From the NCBI GenBank assembly GCA_016744855.1, contig JADGDO010000002.1, forward strand, positions 124,001 through 188,000: DNA of 64,000 bases, in the 5' to 3' direction. This DNA is from Candidatus Fermentibacteraceae bacterium. GTDB taxonomy: Bacteria; Fermentibacterota; Fermentibacteria; Fermentibacterales; JCC-6. Below are positions 36,182 through 45,319 of this stretch, piece after piece. A program made the position numbers and the translations under genes. Below the pieces are notes generated by a model. The model ran no database searches. It saw only the letters and a list, made by a program, of their open reading frames with translations, and had not been told where the DNA came from. Numbering within the stretch: position 1 is the first letter of the stretch; the number at the start of each line of letters is the position of its first letter.

Positions 36182-37783
36182 CTACCTTTCCTCTTCTATC
36201 CATATTACTCTTGTCACATTATTCGGCTCAATAGGAGAAATATTCCCTATGTGCTCTGTTACTGCTTCAAGCAGTGTTACTCCAGTAAATGTTGGATCAT
36301 GCTCCAGCATAATTCCATATCCCACATTACCCTGAGCCAGATAGCCGGTAGTGGTTAATGTATAAACAGCATCTGGATCAAGGGGAGCACCATTTATCAT
36401 GGGCTCTTCAATCTTGTTTCCTTCTTCAATTGCCTGGTTGCGATTACAGGTAAAACCGGAGATCTCCATATCTCTCCTTCGTCCCTGCATGCCTGTTTCA
36501 AGAATTTCAAGCAGCTCGGATCCTGTAACCTCCAGGGTATACAAATCCTCTTCAAAAGGAATGGAAGTGAAGATAATTCTAGGAGTTATTGGACCTCTGG
36601 GAATAGCAGCACGAATACCACCTCTATTCAAGAGTCCAACATCAGAGTTTGTAGCGATCCTTATTGCATCACTCATAAGCCTGCCTAAGGGATGCTCGGC
36701 TCCACCTCTGGGGATTTCTGTCACGGCGTGACCGATAACTTCATCCATTCCGGCTTCTGCTATTTCTCTGAACCCGTTTACATACTCAAGCTGCTCCTGG
36801 TCAGGCCAGAATCTGTCATGCATAAGGCTGACGTATTCTTCACCATCCGGCATATCATACCCCACAATAGATCCTGTTTCAGTATCTATCGCGATTCTGA
36901 TATGACCTATACCCGTGCCATTTGCATAGCCCTGAACAACTATTGTATGGGTAAGAGGGTTAACCCATGGCTCTCTCAGCCCAACATGGGTATGGCCGCT
37001 AACTATAAAATCGATACCTTCTATCATGCATGATAGTTCAGCTGAGTTGTATGCGAAATCTTTTGTGTATTCTTCTCCGTTTTCCCATGCTTCGTACACC
37101 CTTGCAGTGTATCTTTCAGGATCAGGGGGCTGACCGAGGTGTGAGACAAGAATAACAACTTCCGCACCCTGTGAATAAACTTCTTCCAAAGCGATTTCCA
37201 CAGCTTCCTTCTCCGGGGTAATCAGATACCCTTCGAGAAGCTCAGGATCAACCAAGCCATAGGTATCCGATGTTGTAACACCTACAAATGCAACGTTTAC
37301 TCCTCCGATATCCATGAAGATATACGGCAGCAGGGGTTCGGGGATAACACCGTCCACCTGTGTAAAGTTCGTGCAGATAACAGGGAAGTCAGCCAATTCG
37401 GCCTTCTGTAGGGCATTCTCGGCTCCATGATCAAAATCATGATTGCCCAGAGTCATCATATCGTATCCCATGGAATTCATCCATTCCATCATGAATTCAC
37501 CACTGTTGTAGTTTCCTACAGGAGTTCCCTGCCAGATATCCCCTGCATCTATCAACAGGCAGAACTCTCCATTTTCCAGACAATCCTCTCGAACCTTGTT
37601 CACATAGGTGGCAATCCAGGCTCCCCCACCGATTCCCGGTGGGAAGTCGGGATTCATGAAAGATGCTTCTCTCGGAGCAATCCCACCGTGAACATCATTT
37701 GTGTGGAGAATGTTCAGATAAACAATCTCCGCATGCGCAAAGGTTGCAAGAAGAAATAGTATCAGCGCAATTCTTGTGAGCAT
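36182..37783 (-). CDS. periplasmic 5'-nucleotidase/UshA-type metallophosphatase
   Basis: 533 residues from the ATG at 37783, placed after AGAAAGGACGG. Signal peptide MLTRIALILFLLATFAHA. The calcineurin-like metal site is complete: HTNDVHGG (about 25-32), DAGDIWQGTP, TLGNHDFDHG and SGHTHVG. The C-terminal 5'-nucleotidase domain (about 330-533) has the expected NRGGIRAAIPRGPIT substrate loop. UshA-like enzymes strip phosphate from nucleotides or split UDP-sugars outside the inner membrane. It sits just downstream of three outer-membrane proteins, one with DNA-binding HHH motifs, which supports nucleotide salvage as a possible role. Confidence 0.9.
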   Translation of the reverse strand: MLTRIALILFLLATFAHAEIVYLNILHTNDVHGGIAPREASFMNPDFPPGIGGGAWIATYVNKVREDCLENGEFCLLIDAGDIWQGTPVGNYNSGEFMMEWMNSMGYDMMTLGNHDFDHGAENALQKAELADFPVICTNFTQVDGVIPEPLLPYIFMDIGGVNVAFVGVTTSDTYGLVDPELLEGYLITPEKEAVEIALEEVYSQGAEVVILVSHLGQPPDPERYTARVYEAWENGEEYTKDFAYNSAELSCMIEGIDFIVSGHTHVGLREPWVNPLTHTIVVQGYANGTGIGHIRIAIDTETGSIVGYDMPDGEEYVSLMHDRFWPDQEQLEYVNGFREIAEAGMDEVIGHAVTEIPRGGAEHPLGRLMSDAIRIATNSDVGLLNRGGIRAAIPRGPITPRIIFTSIPFEEDLYTLEVTGSELLEILETGMQGRRRDMEISGFTCNRNQAIEEGNKIEEPMINGAPLDPDAVYTLTTTGYLAQGNVGYGIMLEHDPTFTGVTLLEAVTEHIGNISPIEPNNVTRVIWIEEER

Positions 37784-37796
37784 GATACCGTCCTTT

Positions 37797-38969
37797 CTAG
37801 AATGCCTTTGCGAGGCCAAGAGTAAACTCAGTTCTACTGGACTCAACAACAAGAGTATCTCCCAGAGTAAACGAAGGAAGACCGTCTACCTGATATTGAT
37901 CCCAGCGGATAGGAGAAAAGCTTACGGCTGCATCAAGAGAATAATCGTCTACAGCCCAGCCAAGTCCTGTCGTAAATGTCATTCTATTCAGGGCTCCGGC
38001 AAGCGGAGAACTATCATATTCAAAGCCGACTCTGCCTATGGTATTACCGGGAAGTGTATTCTCTACACCGGCTCCGAATCCCCAAGAGTTCCTCATAGCT
38101 GCATCAACATCATCAATTTCAACAGAAGATGTTCCGGACCACCAGAAATCTGCAACGAACAAACTCATAAGGTGGTTCCCGGGCAGATATCTTAAGCCTG
38201 CTCTGGCGGTAAGAGGAAGAGTCAGGTCAGTCTCTACTGAAGCGATTTCTGCCTTCCAGCCCACAGGCTGTTCTATTCCAGCGCTGACAGATACTCTTCC
38301 AAGGTCGACTACAGCTGATGCTCTAGCTACTATTCCTGAAATATCTGTGTCAACTTCTGTATCCAAATCTGTCACAGTCGGGTCTACATAAGCAATCCTG
38401 TGACTTGATGATCTGGTTCCTGTTACGAAACTTCCACCGGCTCCAAATGAGACGGATTCCCACTGAGTCCAAGCCGCTGAAAATCCGAAGTCATTAAGCA
38501 TTCCACTTACATCAAGCATCTCTTCAGCAACTTCAACATAATCACCATCATTCATTACTCTGCTGTATTCATAACCGAATGTGGAAGAAGCCCTCCATCC
38601 GGCAGCGAGAGCCAGGCTGCCCTGTGTCCAGGCCATGGCAACTCCGCCTGGAAGAGGATGAAAGTTCTGGTTGAAGCTGTGCTCTGATTCGCCTACAACT
38701 CCTCCGAAACTATCATAAACTCTTCTTGTTCTTTTCTCGATGTCCAGTGCAACAGAACCGGTGAAACCTGCACTGAAACCCTCTGGAAGTCGAGAGGACA
38801 TGGCAGGATTCTGCAAAGCTGCCTGAGGAGAAACATCTGCGTAGACAGTATTCCCCAAAGCTGCTGCTGCTGCTGAACCAAGTACTCCCTCATCTCCAAG
38901 CCAATTTATTTCCGGCAGGCCGCCGGATAGGGCTAGAAGGATAATCATTCCGCCTGCTGTTATACCCAT
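37797..38969 (-). CDS. outer-membrane beta-barrel protein, FadL/PorV-like
   Basis: 390 residues with a short N-terminal hydrophobic signal. The mature N-terminus GVLGSAAAAALGNTVYADVSPQAALQNPA has the NPA motif and Gly/Ala pattern shared by FadL- and PorV-like barrels. Amphipathic strands continue to the terminal Phe (LGLAKAF). It lies 12 bp after the HHH-barrel gene and 13 bp before the nucleotidase, so all are cotranscribed. Its transport substrate is unknown. Confidence 0.72.
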   Translation of the reverse strand: MGITAGGMIILLALSGGLPEINWLGDEGVLGSAAAAALGNTVYADVSPQAALQNPAMSSRLPEGFSAGFTGSVALDIEKRTRRVYDSFGGVVGESEHSFNQNFHPLPGGVAMAWTQGSLALAAGWRASSTFGYEYSRVMNDGDYVEVAEEMLDVSGMLNDFGFSAAWTQWESVSFGAGGSFVTGTRSSSHRIAYVDPTVTDLDTEVDTDISGIVARASAVVDLGRVSVSAGIEQPVGWKAEIASVETDLTLPLTARAGLRYLPGNHLMSLFVADFWWSGTSSVEIDDVDAAMRNSWGFGAGVENTLPGNTIGRVGFEYDSSPLAGALNRMTFTTGLGWAVDDYSLDAAVSFSPIRWDQYQVDGLPSFTLGDTLVVESSRTEFTLGLAKAF

Positions 38970-38981
38970 ATGTCCTCCTGC

Positions 38982-41414
38982 TTACCAGCGAATATCGAAC
39001 TGGCAGCGAATACCGTAATCGGTGACATGATCACCAAAATCTGTTACTGTTTCATCAGGATTACCCTGATAGTGATACTGATCATCAGGGTCCGGTCTGT
39101 AAAATCCATTATGCGGGAAGAATGTATCTTTCCGGACAAACTTAAACCGAAGCTGAAGATTGTCGGAGAGCGTATTCTTCAAGGTTACATAGAATTTCGT
39201 TCCGTCACCATCCAGGAAATCAATTCCGGTATCCTCGAATTCCCACTGACTCATACCATCTGTAGTCCAGAAAGTACTGCCACCGAGTACCGAGAGCTCA
39301 GGGCTGAATTCATGTTCCCAGCGCATAGCAAGAAAACCACCGCACATACTTCTGTCATCGCCGTATAGTGGGTTTGGTGTAAGCTCAACATTGCCGTAAC
39401 GGAGTTCCATGCTGAAGTAATCTCCACCAACGGGCAAAGAGAAAGTGCGAAGAGTAAATTCCTGTGTACGGGAGTTACTCGGAACAATCTCTTTGTTGTT
39501 GATCTTGTCCTGGAATTTGTACTTCAGTCTGAATCTGACCGGCCATACGGGTCGGTATTCGACCTCACCCTGGAATCTGAGATTCTCCGTGTCGTAGGCG
39601 AGGTTTCTCCAGACATCCAGATAAACCTTAGTAAAGGTTACCTGCTGAGATACCTGAAAACGAGTCTCCATATAAAGACCCTCTTCGGGCTTAGGAACTG
39701 GCAGATCTGCAAGCTGTGAAGCGAGAGGATCATTTAGTCTGTAAGGTTTTTCAAAAACGGTATCATCAAATCTGTGCTGTTCTGAAAAAGCGCGGTTGTA
39801 TGGATTCATGAAATCCAAAGCATAATTTCTGTAGGAAGCAGAAACATTTAACCAGTTGTTCTGCCAGTTTGCAGTAGTTATGCTGGCCCATGCACCATTG
39901 TCCTGTCTAACCGCTTCCATCTCGGCACTCATATTCCTGTATACGGTCTGGGCAGAAGCTGCAATGTAGCTCATTTTATCGCCTGCCGGCATGTAGGCAT
40001 ACTCAGGACAGTCCCAAGTATAAGTATCTGTTGGAATGTCCATACCCGCCATGGTCGGATTAAGAGAATCACTGTACTGTATTCCAAGAGCACCTACACC
40101 AATAGCAGTACCTACAGGAAGATAGTCACCCATGTCGTAGAAGGCATAACCACCATATGTGGTTTCATCAAGAACATCACTGTACTCCTCAGGTCTGAAA
40201 ACTCCCTGGTAAAGCACATTGGGAGAACCATCCAAATTGGTAATCGCATCTCTCGGTGTAAAAGAACCGAAAGCGTAACCAAGAAGAGGGCCGGCTTCCA
40301 TCTGTGTTGCACCACCGAGCAAAGCATTCTGTCTTGAGGATGTCAGATCAGGAGTCAGACCCCAGGTTCTGTAAGTATTCCTGTACATCAACTCATCTGA
40401 GTTATCTATAAGCAATCCCTGGGCGAGAGAAAGTCTGTAATTACCGGCTACTACCTGCCTGACAAATCCGTCGTCCTGGAAAGAGAAATAAACCTTTCCT
40501 ACATCAAATCTGTCATTTACGGGAGCATCAAGCCCTGCAATTAGATTGCTTCCTGCAATTGTATTAACACCTCTGGAGAGTCGAGCACCAGCTCTGTATC
40601 TGTCACCGGCACCTACTCTGATGCGATGACTGAAACCGGTGACATCCCGTGAATCCAGAAGCTGTGAATACTCAGACTGTAACCTTGTGATAAGTTCAAG
40701 GCTATCGATTGATGTCGAGGAAAGCTCTCTACCACCTGCAAGAATATCAGTAATTGCAGACTTCAATTCAGAGAGATGACCTTCGACTCCATCATCTATT
40801 CCACTGCGCCCCTCGTTATCATCATAGATGAAACGATAGCTTCCATAAAAATCGGTTGCGGAATAGTCTGGCTCCCGAGTCGAAATGTAGTCCCTCATGT
40901 TTCTGTATCCGTAGTAGCGAAGGTTCTCTGTGCTGCGAAGGGATGAAACAGAAGAAACCGGTCCGAGGCTGCGAAGCCTGGCATCAACTGAAGCCGCATC
41001 GATAAAACTAACCCTGTCAAGACTGCGAAGGTCCCACCAGGAAATCTGATTAATGGGCATCGGTCTCAGAAGAAGATCTTCCCAATACTCCACTGCGGCA
41101 TCACCGGGGCCGTCTTCCTGCGCAAGCCTTTCCATCACATTAAGAACATCTGATGAAATTTCAGGTTCAGCTGGGGGTAGAACAATCGTATTCTCCCTCA
41201 ACCATCCAAGCGTTACCGGGGTGAAATCAGGAAGTTCAAGCACCTCATATATGTTTTCCAGGCCACCGGTGCCCTGTATGTATTCGTATAGAACAACTGC
41301 CTGCTCGGAAGTAAGACCTTCCAGGCTGTACAGTTCCTCATAAGAGGCAGAGTTCAGATCGAACCCGGGGGGCACAGCGGCCAGCATTGAAGCAAGCAGC
41401 AGGCTAAAAAGCAT
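38982..41414 (-). CDS. large outer-membrane protein with N-terminal helix-hairpin-helix (ComEA-like) motifs
   Basis: 810 residues. Signal peptide at 1-14. Residues 18-75 form helix-hairpin-helix motifs (DLNSASYEELYSLEGLTSEQ, then LENIYEVLELPDF) of the ComEA type, which bind DNA without sequence preference. A second possible repeat lies near 120-165 (INQISWWDLRSLDRVSF). From about 190 to the end the protein reads as a large beta-barrel: aromatic-girdle strands, Asn/Gly/Asp loops and a final aromatic residue (CQFDIRW). The combination, also seen in other FCB lineages, suggests a periplasmic nucleic-acid-binding plug on a barrel. It overlaps the upstream barrel gene by 11 bp. Confidence 0.75.
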   Translation of the reverse strand: MLFSLLLASMLAAVPPGFDLNSASYEELYSLEGLTSEQAVVLYEYIQGTGGLENIYEVLELPDFTPVTLGWLRENTIVLPPAEPEISSDVLNVMERLAQEDGPGDAAVEYWEDLLLRPMPINQISWWDLRSLDRVSFIDAASVDARLRSLGPVSSVSSLRSTENLRYYGYRNMRDYISTREPDYSATDFYGSYRFIYDDNEGRSGIDDGVEGHLSELKSAITDILAGGRELSSTSIDSLELITRLQSEYSQLLDSRDVTGFSHRIRVGAGDRYRAGARLSRGVNTIAGSNLIAGLDAPVNDRFDVGKVYFSFQDDGFVRQVVAGNYRLSLAQGLLIDNSDELMYRNTYRTWGLTPDLTSSRQNALLGGATQMEAGPLLGYAFGSFTPRDAITNLDGSPNVLYQGVFRPEEYSDVLDETTYGGYAFYDMGDYLPVGTAIGVGALGIQYSDSLNPTMAGMDIPTDTYTWDCPEYAYMPAGDKMSYIAASAQTVYRNMSAEMEAVRQDNGAWASITTANWQNNWLNVSASYRNYALDFMNPYNRAFSEQHRFDDTVFEKPYRLNDPLASQLADLPVPKPEEGLYMETRFQVSQQVTFTKVYLDVWRNLAYDTENLRFQGEVEYRPVWPVRFRLKYKFQDKINNKEIVPSNSRTQEFTLRTFSLPVGGDYFSMELRYGNVELTPNPLYGDDRSMCGGFLAMRWEHEFSPELSVLGGSTFWTTDGMSQWEFEDTGIDFLDGDGTKFYVTLKNTLSDNLQLRFKFVRKDTFFPHNGFYRPDPDDQYHYQGNPDETVTDFGDHVTDYGIRCQFDIRW

Positions 41415-42222
41415 ATGTCACCCCAATTGCGTGTGACAGATTAAGTTCCGGATGAGTCTGCACGGAGTAGCTGGCCTTAATGCCTTCTACAACCGCAGAA
41501 AAACCACCTGTAAAAACAGCTGGACCGCTCATGGCACCTGCAAAAACAGTAAGAGGGCCTAGAGGTAGGGCTCCACCAACTCTCACTCTGGTTCCTCTGA
41601 AATCTCTTGAAAGAGCGAATGCAGTTACAAGACCTTCTGCAGGTTCATAGGAAGTACCGGCAGTCAATTGTCGGTGCATGTATTCATCAGAATTACCAAT
41701 ACGGGATTCAAGCGGATTTTTTACAGCAGCTGCAAAAGTCCACCTGTCATACATGGTTACCCTAAAACCTGCATTTATGGAGAATGCCATTGAGCTACCG
41801 TAGCTGCTCACTCCGTCTTTAATATCTACTCTAGCGAGAACAGGCTGGAGGCCAAATGCAAAATCACGGGAAAGTTTTCCTGCGATAGTAGCAGCAACAA
41901 TCTGTTCACTGTAAAGTTCTCCGCCAAACATTCTTGCACTTCCTGCAAGATTCCAGTTCTCTGTAATAGGTGCACCACCGTCGATACCCGCTGTGGCAAA
42001 ATCGAAGTTGGAATATGGCATTTTCCCGGAAACTGTAACACTCGCAGTGCTCATGGCAGCTACCGCGGCCGGGTTCCACATACTTCCTTCAATCCCACCA
42101 AGAACCACTCCTGTTCCTCCCATAGCCATGGCAGGAATGCCAAGCTCAAGCTCTTCAAAAGAAGCAAAAGCAGGAAGAGTGAGAACAAGAACTAGAAGGG
42201 TTGTTGTTAATTTGTTTTTCAT
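41404..42222 (-). CDS. outer-membrane protein, PorV/UPF0164-like
   Basis: 272 residues. Signal peptide at 1-20 (cleavage after AFA). The mature start LELGIPAMAMGGTGVVLGG, followed by MWNPAAVAAM, is the family pattern of PorV/PorQ and UPF0164 proteins. The protein ends GVTYAF with a C-terminal Phe. In T9SS bacteria PorV helps move cargo to the surface. Here it could serve the FlgD-tailed proteins or transport, and neither is proven. It begins 10 bp after the OB-fold gene. Confidence 0.72.
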   Translation of the reverse strand: MKNKLTTTLLVLVLTLPAFASFEELELGIPAMAMGGTGVVLGGIEGSMWNPAAVAAMSTASVTVSGKMPYSNFDFATAGIDGGAPITENWNLAGSARMFGGELYSEQIVAATIAGKLSRDFAFGLQPVLARVDIKDGVSSYGSSMAFSINAGFRVTMYDRWTFAAAVKNPLESRIGNSDEYMHRQLTAGTSYEPAEGLVTAFALSRDFRGTRVRVGGALPLGPLTVFAGAMSGPAVFTGGFSAVVEGIKASYSVQTHPELNLSHAIGVTYAF

Positions 42223-42232
42223 GTGATCCCTC

Positions 42233-43237
42233 CTATTCTAACGGTGCCGCGATAACCACGGTCTCGGTTGTTGTCAGTCGCTCTCCATCAGAGGAAACGC
42301 CTTCAAGTAGAAGTATATACTGACCCATTGGCAGGAATTCATTCCAGTCATCCCGGCCATCCCAGTTAAAAATGTCTCCTGCGGGGGAATTAATTGCAAG
42401 ATGAGCAAGATCTCTTCCAGCGCGATCATAGAGAGTAAGATTGAATGTTACACCCTGTGGTCCACTGTATTCCACTTGCATAGTTTCCCCGAGTGCGGGG
42501 GCAAAAGGATTACCCTCTACGTCAAGATGGAAAAAATCACCTACTGAAGGATTAAACAAAATCAGATCTGTCTGGTATCTTGGCAGCAGCTGATAGCCTG
42601 AATCATAGGGATCGGTCGAGTCGTACTGACCTCCTATACCCAGAAGAAATAATCTGCTTCCCTCCGATATAGAAGAAACATCTATACCTGTAGTTTCATT
42701 AACTCTTACAGGGATAATGCTCTGACCATTCCATACATCGAAATTGTATCCTCCTCCTGCGCTTGAAGGAGAAGTGGCAACCGTACACCACTGAACAAGA
42801 GTCTGATCTCCGGCTGCAATAAGCATTCCCTCAATGGGTTCGGAAACGGGTTGGTTGCGAACGAGCTGAACAGGTGCAGGCATACCGGGATTATCTACAT
42901 AGCTGTAGTCATCGACCGATCCTGGGGAAATCTCGGTAAGACCATTGTATGCCTTAATCTCACCCGTAAGCTCCCACCGCTGACCCGGAACCATATTGCC
43001 AGGAGCCTCATAAGCATAAACATTGATTCCTGCGCTCGCATCCTGCATATAAAAACTGTATCCAGAGGTTGAAAACAGAGTTGTTTCGCAGGTGACAATA
43101 CCACTGATTGTGACTATATCCCCGAGCAGATCAGGTATACCATCTCCGTCGCTGTCCACTCTTGCCTCGGCTATGGTGAGAACCTGTGCGCCAGCCAGGC
43201 TGCACAATACCATCACCGGCAACAGAACCTTCATCAT
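42233..43237 (-). CDS. secreted OB-fold protein with C-terminal FlgD-like Ig domain
   Basis: 334 residues from the first of two adjacent ATGs at 43237, after GGAAGGAATT. Signal peptide ends near GAQ. Residues 20-120 and 135-225 look like two OB-fold domains of the kind in secreted nucleic-acid-binding proteins (DIVTISGIVTCETTLF, YSFYMQDASAGINVYAY, GQRWELTGEIKAYNGLTEI). Residues 240-334 are a FlgD-type Ig tail (YSGPQGVTFNLTLYDRAGRD, FNWDGRDDWNEFLPMGQY). It should be exported and possibly surface-bound. It is followed directly by the barrel genes and preceded by the lipoprotein gene. Confidence 0.72.
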   Translation of the reverse strand: MMKVLLPVMVLCSLAGAQVLTIAEARVDSDGDGIPDLLGDIVTISGIVTCETTLFSTSGYSFYMQDASAGINVYAYEAPGNMVPGQRWELTGEIKAYNGLTEISPGSVDDYSYVDNPGMPAPVQLVRNQPVSEPIEGMLIAAGDQTLVQWCTVATSPSSAGGGYNFDVWNGQSIIPVRVNETTGIDVSSISEGSRLFLLGIGGQYDSTDPYDSGYQLLPRYQTDLILFNPSVGDFFHLDVEGNPFAPALGETMQVEYSGPQGVTFNLTLYDRAGRDLAHLAINSPAGDIFNWDGRDDWNEFLPMGQYILLLEGVSSDGERLTTTETVVIAAPLE

Positions 43238-43265
43238 AATTCCTTCCAATCCGGCCACCGTGTCA

Positions 43266-44576
43266 CTAGCGGCCTGTTCTAATTTCAGCATCTGCCAGAT
43301 CGGCCGCTCTAGTGAGAGCATCCTCCGGCGTCATTCTTCCGTAAAGTACAATTTCAACTGCTTCAGAAAGAAATGCCCTGCCGTCGTACCATGCTGTAAT
43401 CTGTGGTTCGAATACAGCGTGATGCAGCTGCTCAAGCACGAGCTCAAGACCAGGGTATTCTTCCATTTTTGCTATAACTGCAGGCTCTTCAAGGCTGGAT
43501 ACACGGGAAGGAAGATAGCCGCTACCGGCGAACCATCTGGCCTGTATGTCCGGTTGAGTGAACCATTTAATAAATTCCCAGCCGGCTTCAACCACGCGGG
43601 GATCGTCATTTTCAAAGAGAATAACATTGGTTCCGGAAATGTATACTGCCTGCTCACGCCCGGCAGGAAGAGGAGCTGTTCCAATGGTAAAGGTGGGCAG
43701 ATTGCTCTCTTCTCTTCTCTCCATGTCTCGAATCATGAATGCAAGGCTTGTTACCGATCCTTGAACCTGTCCGACACGTCCTTCAGAAAAACCTTTCTGA
43801 TGATCGTATCCTGAGGTCAGATAAGCTGTAGAATCTTCATACAGCAGGGTGGTCATGTAGTTCAAAGCCTCAACACCCTCAGGGGAGTTAAAGGCAGTTT
43901 CGGTAGAATCAGAGTTCAGAAGAGAACCACCGGCCTGGGCAAGCAGGCATTCAAAATTCCACACCGAAGTCCCGAAAGCTGTACCACTTCTGTCTCCCTC
44001 ATCAAAAAGGTCCCCGTCACCATTACCGTCATGTGTGAGAATCTCGAGCAGCTCTCTCTGCTCTTCCCATGTCGAAGCGGGAACAACACCCAGGCTTTCA
44101 TAAAGATCAACGTTGTAATAAATAAGAGGTACACTTTTGTTAAAGGGAAAAGAATAAATTCTACCATCAAAAGTGTTGTTAGCTTGAAAAACAGGGAAAA
44201 AATCTTCCCACATATCATTAGTGTATGTCGGATCAGCATCCATGAGAGAATCCAGCGGTACAAGAGCATTACCACGAATCAGCTGAGCTGTCCATGTTTC
44301 ATAAGCTTGAGCCATTCCCGGTGGAGAACCGGCCATAACTCCAGCCATAATTTTCTGGCTCAGTGCACTGTAGTTACCCATGCACACTGGAAGAATTTCA
44401 ATGTCTTCGTGCATTGAATTGAATTCAGCAATCAGGGAATCCTCGAGAACATCTCCCAGAGGACCGCCCATAGCGTGCCAAAACACAACCTGTACTTTCC
44501 CGTTTTCGTCGTTTGTCTTCCCGCCACAGGCCGCAACAAGAAGAAGAGCTATCAGAATTGCAACTGAATACTTCAG
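43266..44576 (-). CDS. ABC-type sugar/solute-binding lipoprotein (family 1), CTG start
   Basis: 437 residues from a CTG at 44576. The frame contains no ATG, GTG or TTG between an upstream stop (44598) and the GTG at 44486, but the codons between encode a perfect lipoprotein signal, KYSVAILIALLLVAACGG, with lipobox VAAC (Cys17). AGAGGGGG lies 5 nt before the CTG. Starting at GTG 44486 would delete the signal. The mature protein is a typical maltose/glycerol-phosphate-type binding protein (VVFWHAMGGP, NKSVPLIYYNVDLYE, AAVKNP-like hinge absent, FIKWFTQPDIQARW). No permease or ATPase gene is next to it. The ligand is unknown. Confidence 0.85.
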   Translation of the reverse strand: MKYSVAILIALLLVAACGGKTNDENGKVQVVFWHAMGGPLGDVLEDSLIAEFNSMHEDIEILPVCMGNYSALSQKIMAGVMAGSPPGMAQAYETWTAQLIRGNALVPLDSLMDADPTYTNDMWEDFFPVFQANNTFDGRIYSFPFNKSVPLIYYNVDLYESLGVVPASTWEEQRELLEILTHDGNGDGDLFDEGDRSGTAFGTSVWNFECLLAQAGGSLLNSDSTETAFNSPEGVEALNYMTTLLYEDSTAYLTSGYDHQKGFSEGRVGQVQGSVTSLAFMIRDMERREESNLPTFTIGTAPLPAGREQAVYISGTNVILFENDDPRVVEAGWEFIKWFTQPDIQARWFAGSGYLPSRVSSLEEPAVIAKMEEYPGLELVLEQLHHAVFEPQITAWYDGRAFLSEAVEIVLYGRMTPEDALTRAADLADAEIRTGR

Positions 44577-44629
44577 AAAGACCCCCTCTGTACAGGATTA
44601 AGCATGAATGTGAAAAAACCGTAACATGT

Positions 44630-44657
44630 AATATAAGAGGATGCACAGTCGCGTGAA
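44630..44657 (-). promoter_or_regulatory. possible promoter of the solute-binding lipoprotein gene
   Basis: On the minus strand TTCACG (44652-44657), a 16-bp spacer and TATATT (44630-44635). The -35 box is weak. Confidence 0.35.
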
Positions 44658-44701
44658 GGGCCTCTGGAAAAACTGGGCTCGAGGAGGAGAGAAATGACAT
44701 A

Positions 44702-44730
44702 TTTGCATCAACGCAACAAATAACTATAAT
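44702..44730 (+). promoter_or_regulatory. promoter of the small lipoprotein gene
   Basis: TTTGCA (44702-44707), a 17-bp spacer and a perfect TATAAT (44725-44730). The predicted leader is about 93 nt. Confidence 0.6.
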
Positions 44731-44765
44731 CGACATTCGCAATTGATGTGTGTTAATAAAGAAAA

Positions 44766-44807
44766 TTGCCTTGTGGACGGCTGATAAGTTTCAGCCGCGA
44801 AAGGCAA
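44766..44807 (+). promoter_or_regulatory. nested stem-loop in the leader of the small lipoprotein gene
   Basis: Outer stem TTGCCTT/AAGGCAA (44766-44772 with 44801-44807) enclosing GGCTGA/TCAGCC (44779-44784 with 44791-44796) with a 6-nt loop. It ends 8 nt before the AGGAGGGG ribosome site (44816-44823). It could stabilise the mRNA or act as a switch; I match it to no known class. Confidence 0.45.
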
Positions 44808-44830
44808 TACCAATCAGGAGGGGTTACCAG

Positions 44831-45304
44831 ATGAAGAAGTTTGCTCTTGCTCTTGCAGCATTTTTCGTTCTTGCTGTCGCCTGTGGCGGCGCCGGAACAC
44901 CGGAACAGGTTGTACAGAAACTTTTAGACGGCGTTGAAGCTGGCGACGGCGACGCAGTAGTCAGCTGCCTTTCAGCTGAAGCACTTGCCGGTATTGATGA
45001 ATTCCTCGTAGAGCTTAAAGCTGATCCTGAGGGAACAGCAGCAATGGCAGTTATGATGGGTGTAGAGATTACACCAGACGAGGTTACAGATCTTACAGCA
45101 GCTAAGGTTGTTACAATTCTTCTCAGCAGCGAAATGGTTACAGCAGAAATGCCTGACCTTTCCGCAGTTGAAATTGGTGCTGCAGTTATCGATGGCGACG
45201 TTGCTCAGGTTCCAGTAACAATGGACGGCGAAACCGATGATATCGAGCTTATCCTTGAAGACGGTAGTTGGAAAATCGGTGGCGAAGGCATGGACTTCAT
45301 GTAA
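44831..45304 (+). CDS. small lipoprotein, possibly DUF4878/NTF2-like
   Basis: 157 residues from the ATG at 44831, after AGGAGGGG. Lipoprotein signal MKKFALALAAFFVLAVAC with Cys18. The mature part is very acidic and Ala/Val-rich. It begins with TPEQVVQKLLDGVEAGDGDAVVSCLS, which is the opening of NTF2-like DUF4878 lipoproteins, and ends DIELILEDGSWKIGGEG, the matching last strand. It stands alone, with a consensus promoter, a structured leader, a strong ribosome site and a strong terminator, suggesting an abundant envelope protein. A longer frame-open start at 44750 runs through the leader hairpin and is rejected. The family assignment is moderate. Confidence 0.78.
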   Translation: MKKFALALAAFFVLAVACGGAGTPEQVVQKLLDGVEAGDGDAVVSCLSAEALAGIDEFLVELKADPEGTAAMAVMMGVEITPDEVTDLTAAKVVTILLSSEMVTAEMPDLSAVEIGAAVIDGDVAQVPVTMDGETDDIELILEDGSWKIGGEGMDFM

Positions 45305-45319
45305 TCTGCTACCTTTTCT

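Noticed and set aside
44766..44807. Known riboswitch class in the small lipoprotein leader
   Set aside because: The nested stems lack the conserved cores of the c-di-GMP, fluoride, preQ1, guanidine and other classes I can recall.
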